Below are positions 7,281-14,915 of a DNA stretch of 46,520 nucleotides, piece after piece. The position numbers and the translations under genes were made by a program. Below the pieces are notes generated by a model. That model did no database searches. It had not been told where the DNA came from and saw nothing but the letters and a program-made list of their open reading frames with translations. Each line of letters opens with the position of its first letter. The first letter of the stretch is position 1. The DNA is from an uncultured Eubacteriales bacterium (GTDB lineage Bacteria > Bacillota > Clostridia > Christensenellales > CAG-1252), in the NCBI GenBank assembly GCA_902797685.1, contig CADBTQ010000051.1, forward strand, positions 1 through 46,520. Reading direction: 5' to 3'.

Positions 7281-8669
7281 ATGAACAAAGACATTCGCAT
7301 TTGTATCGTCGGTGGCGGTCCTGCCGGTCTGTCCGCAGGTATGTACCTTGAGCAAAAAGGCTACAACAATTACACCATTCTCGAAAGACTCGACCGCGTC
7401 GGCGGTAAGTGCTGGTCGCCCTACTACAACGGCAGACGTTACGAGATGGGCGCTATCATGGGTGTGGATTCCTACTACGCCGTGCATGACGCCGAGGTGT
7501 TCGGTCATACCGATCACGACGGTCCCAAACTCAACCGTAACTACAAAAACGCCAAAGGCAAAGTCATCGATCCCTTCAACCCCAAGAAGAACCCCCTCAA
7601 GATCCCTCAACTGCTCAAGATGAAGAAGCAGATCAAGAAATTGGGCGAGCTTCTGGAGACCAAGTACAAAGGCTACGACGTCAACGGTCACCGCGGCGTG
7701 GCGCAAGGCAGATACGAGGGTTGCTCCCAACAAAACGCCAAGCGCGAACCCATAAGCGGCGAAAACCCCAACTTGAAAGACCTTGCTTTGCCCTTCTCCG
7801 AGTTCTGCAAACTCAACGGCATCGAATTGACCCAAAAGGTCTGGATCGGACCCTTCACCTCTTTCGGTTACGGCTACTTCGACGAGATCCCCGCGGCTTA
7901 CGTCCTCAAATATTTGGACTTCCAAACCTGCATGAACTTCGTCAAAGTCAACCTCTGGACCTGGAAAGACGGTACCCAATCCATTTGGGAAGGCGTCAAC
8001 AAGTACCTCAAGAACCCCGCTCGTTTGAACAGCAAGATCGAAAAGGTCGAGCGTAAAGACGGCAAAGTGTTCGTCACCTTCAACGGCAAAGTGGAAGAGT
8101 ACGACAAGATCATCGTCACCGCTCCTCTGTTTATCCCCAACAAGCGCGCCGACGGTCAAGTGGGCATGGTGGATTACTTCGACGCCCGCGAGGACGAAAA
8201 AGAGTTGTTCTCCAAGATCGACTACGAGCGTTACGACGTGTTGGCGGTGGAGACCAAACCCGAAGATCACCCCGAGATCTCCTACTACGTGTTCGACAAC
8301 ATGACCCCCGATACCTTGGGCAAACTGATGGTGTACTATCGCCGTTGGAAAGACACCAAGGATCAAGTCATCACCACTTACGCTCTGCGTAAACACAAAA
8401 ACAAAGCCGAGATCCCCTACGACGTGTGCCGTAAGCAAGTGCTCGAGGACCTCAAGACCATGCACAACCCCGCTTCCAACGTCGTCAACGAGTGGAGCGT
8501 CTACTACTTCCCCCATGTCTTCAGCGAGGACTACGCTGCCGGTTGGTATGACAAAGTGGAAGCGATGCAAGGCAAGTACGACACCTTCTACGCGGGCGAA
8601 GTCATGTCCTTCGGCGACATGGACGAGACTGCCGAGTACTCGAGAGAGTTGGTCGAGCGTTTCTTCTAA
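7281..8669 (+). CDS. FAD-dependent enzyme resembling polyenoic fatty acid isomerase (PAI)
   Basis: A 462-residue flavoprotein of the amine-oxidase-like superfamily. The N-terminal Rossmann motif GGGPAG (11-16) is followed by an ILER acidic strand end and RVGGKC. Several blocks match, as I recall it, the Cutibacterium acnes polyenoic fatty acid isomerase, which moves double bonds of linoleate to give 10E,12Z-CLA on a bound FAD: GRRYEMGAIMG, GPKLxR, FGYGxFDxxPAAYVLKYLDF, LWTWKDG, and FYAGEVMSFGD near the end. Arg86 aligns with the arginine (R88 in PAI) reported to hold the substrate carboxylate. Relative to PAI there is an extra stretch of about 25 residues around 140-165. It has its own promoter and terminator and is divergent from an acyl-ligase/ACP operon, which fits a fatty acid substrate. 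A related desaturase- or amine-oxidase-like function is the alternative. Confidence 0.75.
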   Translation: MNKDIRICIVGGGPAGLSAGMYLEQKGYNNYTILERLDRVGGKCWSPYYNGRRYEMGAIMGVDSYYAVHDAEVFGHTDHDGPKLNRNYKNAKGKVIDPFNPKKNPLKIPQLLKMKKQIKKLGELLETKYKGYDVNGHRGVAQGRYEGCSQQNAKREPISGENPNLKDLALPFSEFCKLNGIELTQKVWIGPFTSFGYGYFDEIPAAYVLKYLDFQTCMNFVKVNLWTWKDGTQSIWEGVNKYLKNPARLNSKIEKVERKDGKVFVTFNGKVEEYDKIIVTAPLFIPNKRADGQVGMVDYFDAREDEKELFSKIDYERYDVLAVETKPEDHPEISYYVFDNMTPDTLGKLMVYYRRWKDTKDQVITTYALRKHKNKAEIPYDVCRKQVLEDLKTMHNPASNVVNEWSVYYFPHVFSEDYAAGWYDKVEAMQGKYDTFYAGEVMSFGDMDETAEYSRELVERFF

Positions 8670-8684
8670 TCGATCTGTTATCAG

Positions 8685-8714
8685 CGGGGAGGGAGATATC
8701 CCTTCCCGTTTTTT
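8685..8714 (+). terminator. Strong rho-independent terminator after the PAI-like gene
   Basis: A 10-bp stem (8685-8694 with 8699-8708, one G-T pair) and a GATA loop are followed by six T. It lies between the PAI-like gene and the next flavoenzyme gene, for which I see no clear separate promoter. Partial readthrough may set the ratio of the two products. Confidence 0.88.
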
Positions 8715-8737
8715 GACTGAAAAAAGGAAAGTGAGCT

Positions 8738-10276
8738 ATGAGTTACTTTAAGGACCATTATGAAGTAGTAATCATGGGCGGTGCTTTGGCGGGTATGAGC
8801 GCGGCTTTGCAGCTGCAAGCCAAGGGCGTCAAGGACATTCTTATCCTCGAAAAGCACAATCTGCCCGGCGGTCTCGCCACCGACTTCGTGCGCAACGGAT
8901 TCGAGATCGAAGCCACCTTGCACGAGATGATGTCTATCGGCGAAAAGGGCAACCGCCTCAAAGTGGGTCAGTTCTTCGACGACATGGGCGTGGATATCGA
9001 CTGGCTCAAAGTGCCCGAGTGCTACCGGGTGGCGCTGCCCAATTCGGGTATCGACGCTATCCTGCACGACGGGTACGAGAGGGCGGCTAAGGAAGTGGAC
9101 GCGGTCGTCCCCGGCACCTACGAGAAGGTGCACGAACTATTGCTACTGTGCCGCAGAGTGTACGACAGCATGAACATCTTGTCCGTGTCCCACATGAGCA
9201 AGTTGCAAATGCTCCTCAAACACCCCGATTTCGTCAAGACGGTGGGCTACTCGGCGACCGAAGTCATCAACACCTTCCACCTGCCCAAAAAGGCGGTCGA
9301 GATGTTGACCCCCTACTGGATCTACGTGGGCAACCGCATGGACGATCTGCCTTTCACCATCTACGCTTTCTTGATGGCGGACTACTTTACGGGCAGTTAC
9401 GTTTGCCGCGGCTATTCGCACGAGATGAGTATGAAACTCGAGCGCAAAGTGGAAGAAAACGGCGCTCAATTCGAGTTTAAGCAAGAGGTCGACAAGATCT
9501 TGGTCAAGGACGGCAAAGTGTACGGCGTGCGCACCAAATCGGGCTACGAGATCCATTGCGACTACGTCATCAGCGCGGCGTACCCCAACAAGGTGTACAC
9601 CCAAATGATCGAGCCGTTGAGCGAAGTGCCCAAAGGCGCTATCAAGATGATCAACGGTTTGAGATTGTCCGTGTGCCCCGTATCGGTCATCGCCGTGTTG
9701 GAAGGCACTCCCGAACAAAACGGGATCACCAACTATTCCACCTTCTCGGGATCCACCATGGACACCAACGAGATCTGGGAGAATTACAAAAACCTCACCG
9801 AGCCCTACAACTACATCACCACCATCTGTCTCAACTACGCCAACCCCAACTGCGTGCCCAAAGGGTACTGTCAGATCTCCATCACGGCGCTGGTGCCCGT
9901 GACCGCCTTTGAGGGGCTCAAAGAGGAAGACTATTTCGACCTCAAACGCCGCTTGGCAAACGAGATGATGGAAGAGTGCATCAAGATCACGGGCGTGGAC
10001 TTCCGTCCCAACATCACCGAGATCGAGGTGGAGACGCCCGTCACCGTGTCCCACTACGTGGGCGCTTGGAAGGGCAGCATCTACGGCTACACCCACTCGA
10101 TGGACAACCACGTGGTGGCAAGACTGGGCATGAAGGAAGAAGATCACTTCATCGAGGGCTTGGAGTTCGCTTGCTCGACGGGTATGTCGGGCAACGGTAT
10201 GGGTCCCGCCGTCACCAACGGTAGAGCGGCAGCCAAGGGCGTGTTGGACGCCAAGGCGGCAAAGGAGGGCAAATAA
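8738..10276 (+). CDS. FAD-dependent oxidoreductase, CrtI/CrtISO/retinol-saturase-like
   Basis: A 512-residue flavoprotein with an N-terminal FAD-binding fold (IMGGALAGMSAAL, 13-25, then ILILEKHNLPGGLATDF) and a C-terminal FAD segment ending GMGPAVTNGRAAAKGVL. This layout is that of the phytoene desaturase, carotenoid isomerase and retinol saturase family, whose members remove, move or saturate double bonds in polyenes. The dinucleotide motif is a variant, with Ala in place of the second Gly of GxGxxG. No carotenoid genes lie nearby. Next to a PAI-like gene, action on conjugated or polyunsaturated acyl chains is a reasonable inference. The start is set by AAAGGAAAGTGAG upstream. The stop shares one base with the start of the FNR-like gene, so the two are cotranslated and may work as an electron-transfer pair. 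Confidence 0.75.
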   Translation: MSYFKDHYEVVIMGGALAGMSAALQLQAKGVKDILILEKHNLPGGLATDFVRNGFEIEATLHEMMSIGEKGNRLKVGQFFDDMGVDIDWLKVPECYRVALPNSGIDAILHDGYERAAKEVDAVVPGTYEKVHELLLLCRRVYDSMNILSVSHMSKLQMLLKHPDFVKTVGYSATEVINTFHLPKKAVEMLTPYWIYVGNRMDDLPFTIYAFLMADYFTGSYVCRGYSHEMSMKLERKVEENGAQFEFKQEVDKILVKDGKVYGVRTKSGYEIHCDYVISAAYPNKVYTQMIEPLSEVPKGAIKMINGLRLSVCPVSVIAVLEGTPEQNGITNYSTFSGSTMDTNEIWENYKNLTEPYNYITTICLNYANPNCVPKGYCQISITALVPVTAFEGLKEEDYFDLKRRLANEMMEECIKITGVDFRPNITEIEVETPVTVSHYVGAWKGSIYGYTHSMDNHVVARLGMKEEDHFIEGLEFACSTGMSGNGMGPAVTNGRAAAKGVLDAKAAKEGK

Positions 10277-11472
10277 TGAGCAAAAGCATCAAGGTTAAAG
10301 GATTTTTGAAAGACGTGGGCGGCGCCTCCCGAGTGACGGCTGCCAGACACGAGGTGATCGCCAATGCTTCGGACGTGCCCCAACCCAAGGATTTCGTGAG
10401 GGAATTGGCGGATCAACTGCACCCTGCCAAAATGGCTTTTCGAGTCATCGCCATCAAGGATACCTCTCCCACCTCCAAACTCTTCCGTTTGGCGTCGGTG
10501 GACGGTCATATCCCCGTGTTTCAAGCGGGTCAATACATCAATTTCCGCTTGAAAATCGGTGACAGTTTGCTGACCCGTCCTTACACCATCAGCAGCGCCC
10601 CTTACGAGGCGAGAGGCAAAGACGGCTTCGTGGAAGTGACCATCCGTCGCAATCGTCCCTACCTCGTGCCCGACTACTTCTTCGAGCACGTCAAAGTGGG
10701 GGACGTGTTGGACGCCAATATGCCCTTCGGTTTCTTCTACTGGGAGCCTTTGCGCGACAGCCGCAACGTGGTCGCTTTGGCGGGCGGTAGCGGTATCACC
10801 CCCTTCCTGTCCATGGCGCGCGAGATCGCGTACGGCAAGATGAAAGGGGTCAAACTCACCATTCTCTACGGCTCGGTCAACTCCAAGGACATCGTCCTCA
10901 AAGAGGAACTCGATCGAGTGGAGAAGGATTGCCCCGACGTCAAAGTCGTGCACGTGTTGTCCGACGATCCCGACTGGGAGGGCGAAAAGGGCTTCGTCAC
11001 CAAAGACGTCATCGCCAAGTACGCGGGCGAAGACCCCACCTTTATGTTCTGCGGGCCTCTGCCTATGTACAAACTGATCGTCAAGGCGATGAACGAGTTG
11101 GGCGTGCGTCCCAAACGCTTCCGTCACGACGTGATGAACAATCCCGTCGATTCCACTCGCATCCCCGGGTACCCCTTGGGCAACGAGAGCAAGACCTTCC
11201 ATATCACCGTGGTGCGCGGTGTGGACGAGACCGTGATCAAAGCCAGCGGCAACGAGCCCGTGGCGGTCGCTTTGGAGCGCGCGGCTATCCCCGTGGATAC
11301 CCACTGCCGCTGCGGCGAATGCGGATTTTGCCGTACCCAACTGTTGGAAGGCACCATCTTCGTGTCTCCCGACGGCGACGGCAGACGCTTGATGGACAAG
11401 GAGATGGGCTGGTTCCATGCCTGCGCTTCCTATCCCACCAGCGATCTCAAGATCAAGATTCCCATCATGTAA
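10276..11472 (+). CDS. Ferredoxin-reductase-like flavoprotein with C-terminal 2Fe-2S domain
   Basis: A 398-residue protein. After about 55 unassigned residues comes an FNR-type FAD-binding barrel (RPYTISSAP, about 101-109), then an NAD(P)-binding domain (GGSGITPF, about 171-178; FMFCGPLPMYK, about 256-266). A plant-type ferredoxin domain follows with C344, C349, C352 and C383 as likely 2Fe-2S ligands. This order (FAD, NAD, 2Fe-2S) is that of oxygenase reductases such as phthalate dioxygenase reductase: electrons pass from NAD(P)H through FAD to the cluster and on to a partner. The start overlaps the stop of the CrtI-like gene by one base and is preceded by AAAGGAGGG, so that flavoenzyme is the obvious partner. 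An oxygenase partner was not seen, which fits an anaerobe. Confidence 0.87.
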   Translation: MSKSIKVKGFLKDVGGASRVTAARHEVIANASDVPQPKDFVRELADQLHPAKMAFRVIAIKDTSPTSKLFRLASVDGHIPVFQAGQYINFRLKIGDSLLTRPYTISSAPYEARGKDGFVEVTIRRNRPYLVPDYFFEHVKVGDVLDANMPFGFFYWEPLRDSRNVVALAGGSGITPFLSMAREIAYGKMKGVKLTILYGSVNSKDIVLKEELDRVEKDCPDVKVVHVLSDDPDWEGEKGFVTKDVIAKYAGEDPTFMFCGPLPMYKLIVKAMNELGVRPKRFRHDVMNNPVDSTRIPGYPLGNESKTFHITVVRGVDETVIKASGNEPVAVALERAAIPVDTHCRCGECGFCRTQLLEGTIFVSPDGDGRRLMDKEMGWFHACASYPTSDLKIKIPIM

Positions 11473-11484
11473 TCGACCGACAAA

Positions 11485-11524
11485 GAGCACCGTTAAGGGT
11501 ACGCCTTTAGCGGTGCTCGTTTTG
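11485..11524 (+). terminator. Terminator between the FNR-like and HypA-like genes
   Basis: GAGCACCG (11485-11492) pairs with CGGTGCTC (11511-11518), with a further AAGG/CCTT pairing inside, followed by GTTTT. The T tract is short, so some readthrough into the HypA-like gene 15 bp further on is likely. Confidence 0.7.
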
Positions 11525-11538
11525 TCTAAAGGAGCGCT

Positions 11539-11892
11539 ATGCACGAAATGAGTATCATCTTTCATCTGGCGGAGACGCTGGATGAGACTGCCAAAGAACA
11601 GCACCTTACCAATATCGGCAAAGTCGTATTGCAGGTGGGGGAAGTGTCGGGCATTTTGACCGACTTGTTTGTGGATTGTTGGAACTATTTTAAGGGGCGC
11701 CACCCCGTGCTCAAGGATAGCGAACTGGTCTTGGAGACCATCCCCGCCGTGACCTATTGTTCGGCGTGCGGCGGGCGGTACGAGACGGTGCGTTACGGCA
11801 AGGAATGCCCTTACTGCCACAGCGATAAGACTTGGTTGGAGCAGGGCAACGAGTGCGTCATCAAAGAGATCGAAGCGGAAGGAGAGGAGTAG
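11539..11892 (+). CDS. HypA-like nickel metallochaperone (no hydrogenase nearby)
   Basis: A 117-residue protein, the usual size of HypA. It starts with MHEMSI, the HypA N-terminus in which His2 binds nickel, and has two CxxC pairs (C74/C77 and C90/C93) that form the structural zinc site. The opening LQVGEVSGIL and closing ECVIKEIE blocks also match the family. HypA delivers nickel to NiFe hydrogenase or urease, but none of hypB-F, hydrogenase subunits or urease genes is in the window. It sits instead among FAD and iron-sulfur enzymes. Either it serves a distant hydrogenase or it has been recruited as a small zinc protein of this cluster. AAAGGAG lies 6 bp before the ATG. Confidence 0.85.
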   Translation: MHEMSIIFHLAETLDETAKEQHLTNIGKVVLQVGEVSGILTDLFVDCWNYFKGRHPVLKDSELVLETIPAVTYCSACGGRYETVRYGKECPYCHSDKTWLEQGNECVIKEIEAEGEE

Positions 11893-11906
11893 ACCTCTCC
11901 TTTTTT
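11881..11906 (+). terminator. Terminator overlapping the end of the HypA-like gene
   Basis: GGAGAGG (11881-11887) and CCTCTCC (11894-11900) form a stem around the stop codon, followed by six T. Confidence 0.8.
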
Positions 11907-11940
11907 GCCAAATATTGTCGATTTTTACCCAAAATAGGTC

Positions 11941-11969
11941 TTGAAAAAAGACGGGTTTAATTATATAAT
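11941..11969 (+). promoter_or_regulatory. Promoter of the GltD-like iron-sulfur flavoprotein gene
   Basis: TTGAAA (11941-11946) and TATAAT (11964-11969) with a 17-bp spacer. The leader holds a GC-rich hairpin (11978-11994) and GAGGAG shortly before the ATG at 12020. Confidence 0.85.
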
Positions 11970-12019
11970 TAAAAAAGGCGCGCGCTTCGCGCCCATACGA
12001 TAATTTGAGGAGAACGATT

Positions 12020-14833
12020 ATGCCCAAAGATGTCAATCCGCACATTCACGTCAACGAATTTGATTTTCCGCACGAGGACTATCATTGCGACGACCCCGAA
12101 AAGAAAAAGTTAGTCAAAAAACTGGCTTTGATGATCACCGACAACATTCCCCGTAAGTTGCCCGGCGGTATGAAAGAGAATCACATGGATTTTTGGATCC
12201 TCGACCGCCTGCTTACCAAGGAAGAAGTCAAGTTTATGCTCAGCTTCAAAAAGCGCCGCACTCCTTTGCGCGTGGGCGAATTGGCGGAGCGTAACCACAT
12301 GTCGGTGGAAGAAGCGCAAAAGATCATCGACCATATCCTGTGGATCGGTCTTTTGGAGCAAAACCGTGAAAATCCCGATCGCGAGCGCCAATTTCTCATC
12401 CCCAAGTGGGTGGTCGGCTCGGGCGAGTACATGGTGGAGCACAAGACCCTCACCGACACCAATCCCGAAGTGGCGACCATGTTCAACCTAGCGCCCCAAG
12501 AGCCCTTGGAGTTGGCGTCTAAGTTGATCCCCCCGGGAGGCGCGGGCATCGGTATGCACGTCATCCCCGTGGAAAAAGCCATCGAGCACGAAAGCACCTC
12601 GGTCAGCGTGGAGCACTTGTCCCACTGGCTCAACAAGTACGACAAGTTCTGTTCCATGGTGTGCGCCTGCCGCAAAGCGCAAAGAGTGCGCGGCGAGGGC
12701 GTGGGCGATATCGAAGGTCATATGTGTATCGCCGTAGGCGATATGGCGGAGTTTTTGGTGGAGTCGGGCAAGGACGCCCGCTACATCACCCGCGAGCAAG
12801 CCTTGGAGATCATCATGCGCGCCGAAAAGAAGGGTTACGTCCACCAGATCACCAACTTGGACGGTCCCGACAAGATCGTGGGTATCTGCAACTGTTCGGC
12901 GGGCAGTTGCTACGGCTTGCGTACTTCGCAGCTGTTCAACACCCCCAATATGTCCCGTTCGGCTTACCGTGCGCACGTCGACCCCGCCAAGTGCGTGGCT
13001 TGCGGCAAGTGCGTGGAGGTCTGTCCCGCGGGCGCGGCGAGATTGGGTCAAAAACTGTGCAAAAAGGACGGCACCAAGGTGGAGTATCCCATGCACGATC
13101 TGCCCGACGATCTGCCTTGGGGAGAGGACAGATGGGACAAGGACTACCGCGATCACAACAAGATCAACTGTTACGACCAAGGTACGTCCCCCTGCAAGAC
13201 CGCTTGTCCCGCGCACATCGCCGTGCAAGGGTATATCAAGATGGCTGCCGAGGGTCGGTATAAAGACGCGCTCAAACTCATCCGTCAAGACAACCCCTTC
13301 CCCGCAGTCTGCGGCGCGGTGTGCAACCGTCGTTGCGAGGATAGATGTACCCGCGGTACCATCGACAAACCCGTCGCCATCGACGAGATCAAAAAGTTTT
13401 TGGCGTATCGCGAGTTGGATCAAGGGGACGATTATATCCCCGAACTGTGCTGCAACGGCGTGGGCGAACAATGGGACGACTACAAGATCGCCGTCATCGG
13501 CGCGGGTCCCGCGGGTCTGTCCGCCGCTTACTATCTGCGCACCGAGGGCTATCCCGTGACCGTGTTTGAAAAGGAGAGCCGTCCCGGCGGTATGCTCACC
13601 AACGGTATCCCTCGCTTCCGCTTGGACAAAAAAGTGGTGGAAGCCGAGATCGACATCATCCGCAAAATGGGCGCCGAGATCAAGTGCGGCGTGGAAGTGG
13701 GCAAGGACGTCACGTTGGACGAATTGCGTAAGCAAGGCTACAAAGCCTTCTATATCGCCATCGGTCTGCAGGGCGGCCGTCTTGCGGGCGTACCCGGCGA
13801 GGACGCCAAGGGCGTGGAGAGCGGCGTGAGCTTTTTGCGCCGTATCAACCAAGACGAATCCATCCGTTTGCACGGTGACGTCGTGGTGGTCGGCGGCGGC
13901 AACGTGGCTGCCGACGTGGCTCGTACCGCGGTGCGCGCTACCGACGGCAAGGTGACCATGCTGTGCTTGGAGCAACGAGACGAGATGCCCGCCGCCAAGG
14001 ACGAGGTCGCCGAGTGCGAAGAGGAAGGGATCGCCGTCCGCAATGGTTGGGGCCCCAAAGAGATACTCAAAGACGAAGAGGGCAACGTCAAAGCCATCGT
14101 CTTCAAAAAGTGTCTGTCCGTCTTTGACAAAGATCACCGTTTCGCGCCTCGTTACGACGACAACGACACCCTCACCGTCGAGTGCGGCAACGTGTTGATG
14201 GCGATCGGGCAGAGCGCCGAGTGGGGCGACCTGCTCAAGGGCAGCAAGGTCAAACTCAACCGCAACGGTACCGCCCAAGCGGACAAGGTGACCTACCAAA
14301 CCGACGAGCCTGATATCTTCGTGGGCGGCGATATTTACCACGGCGCACGCTTCGCCATCGACGCTATCGCCGAGGGCAAAGAGGGTATGGTGTCCATCAA
14401 CCGCTTCGTCCATCCGGGGCAGAGCTTGACCATCGGTCGCGACCTCAGGCAATTTATCGAGTTCGACCGCGACGACATCACCATTCCCGAGTCCTTTGAC
14501 AACGCCGCTCGTCAAGCGCCCGGTATGCGCGAGGGAGATCCTACCAAGACCTTCGAGGACTTGCGCACCACCCTCACCGAGGAGCAGATCAAAAAGGAAG
14601 CCGCTCGCTGCTTGGGTTGCGGCGCTACCACCGTGGACCTCAACCAATGCATTGGCTGCGGACTTTGCACCACCCGCTGCGAGTTTGACGCCATCCACCT
14701 CTCCCGCGATATCCCCGCCGCCAGCGAAATGCACCTCGCCGAGGATATGATGAAGGTGGTCGGGCCCTACGCTCTCAAACGTATGGTCAAGATCGTTAAG
14801 CGCAAACTGACCGGCAAACCCCAAACCAAATAA
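12020..14833 (+). CDS. Large iron-sulfur flavoprotein with GltD-like NAD(P)H oxidoreductase core
   Basis: A 937-residue fusion. An N-terminal region of about 310 residues contains a winged-helix-like stretch and a cysteine cluster (CSMVCACRK, about 211-219). Next are a ferredoxin-like 4Fe-4S motif (CVACGKCVEVCP, about 326-337) and a GltD-type N-terminal cluster domain (CPAHIAVQGYIKMA, then CGAVCNRRCEDRC). The FAD site (VIGAGPAGLSAAYYL, about 492), the NAD(P)H site (VVVGGGNVAADVA, about 622) and a C-terminal ferredoxin-like pair (CLGC, CIGCGLCTTRCEF, about 865-887) follow. The core is that of the glutamate synthase small subunit and NfnL/HdrA-like electron-input proteins; no glutamate synthase large subunit is nearby. 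It probably moves electrons between NAD(P)H and a low-potential partner. The frame opens at a TTG (12005), but the ATG at 12020 follows GAGGAG and was preferred. Own promoter and terminator. Confidence 0.85.
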   Translation: MPKDVNPHIHVNEFDFPHEDYHCDDPEKKKLVKKLALMITDNIPRKLPGGMKENHMDFWILDRLLTKEEVKFMLSFKKRRTPLRVGELAERNHMSVEEAQKIIDHILWIGLLEQNRENPDRERQFLIPKWVVGSGEYMVEHKTLTDTNPEVATMFNLAPQEPLELASKLIPPGGAGIGMHVIPVEKAIEHESTSVSVEHLSHWLNKYDKFCSMVCACRKAQRVRGEGVGDIEGHMCIAVGDMAEFLVESGKDARYITREQALEIIMRAEKKGYVHQITNLDGPDKIVGICNCSAGSCYGLRTSQLFNTPNMSRSAYRAHVDPAKCVACGKCVEVCPAGAARLGQKLCKKDGTKVEYPMHDLPDDLPWGEDRWDKDYRDHNKINCYDQGTSPCKTACPAHIAVQGYIKMAAEGRYKDALKLIRQDNPFPAVCGAVCNRRCEDRCTRGTIDKPVAIDEIKKFLAYRELDQGDDYIPELCCNGVGEQWDDYKIAVIGAGPAGLSAAYYLRTEGYPVTVFEKESRPGGMLTNGIPRFRLDKKVVEAEIDIIRKMGAEIKCGVEVGKDVTLDELRKQGYKAFYIAIGLQGGRLAGVPGEDAKGVESGVSFLRRINQDESIRLHGDVVVVGGGNVAADVARTAVRATDGKVTMLCLEQRDEMPAAKDEVAECEEEGIAVRNGWGPKEILKDEEGNVKAIVFKKCLSVFDKDHRFAPRYDDNDTLTVECGNVLMAIGQSAEWGDLLKGSKVKLNRNGTAQADKVTYQTDEPDIFVGGDIYHGARFAIDAIAEGKEGMVSINRFVHPGQSLTIGRDLRQFIEFDRDDITIPESFDNAARQAPGMREGDPTKTFEDLRTTLTEEQIKKEAARCLGCGATTVDLNQCIGCGLCTTRCEFDAIHLSRDIPAASEMHLAEDMMKVVGPYALKRMVKIVKRKLTGKPQTK

Positions 14834-14851
14834 TCCTTGTAAGCAATAACG

Positions 14852-14880
14852 AAAGAGCAGGCGAACCGCCTGCTCTTTTT
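14852..14880 (+). terminator. Rho-independent terminator
   Basis: An 11-bp perfect stem (AAAGAGCAGGC with GCCTGCTCTTT), GAACC loop and T tract after the GltD-like gene. The A-rich left flank is too short to be sure that it also works for the convergent PPTase gene. Confidence 0.9.
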
Positions 14881-14915
14881 GACATAAAATCGAAAACGAT
14901 CGATTTTGACTCCCT

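Noticed and set aside
8738-10276. Carotenoid biosynthesis gene
   Set aside because: The fold matches CrtI-type enzymes, but no phytoene synthase, prenyl transferase or other carotenoid gene is in the window, and its neighbours point to fatty acid chemistry.
11539-11892. Hydrogenase maturation locus
   Set aside because: Only a HypA-like gene is present; no other maturation or structural hydrogenase gene was found on either strand.
12488-14824. 778-codon minus-strand frame opposite the GltD-like gene
   Set aside because: Shadow of the real gene, whose cofactor motifs are all on the plus strand. Similar long shadows occur opposite the genes at 3043, 7281, 8738, 19906 and 33943.
12020-14833. 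Glutamate synthase small subunit
   Set aside because: The core is GltD-like, but the protein is twice the usual length, has extra cluster domains, and no large subunit gene is nearby.
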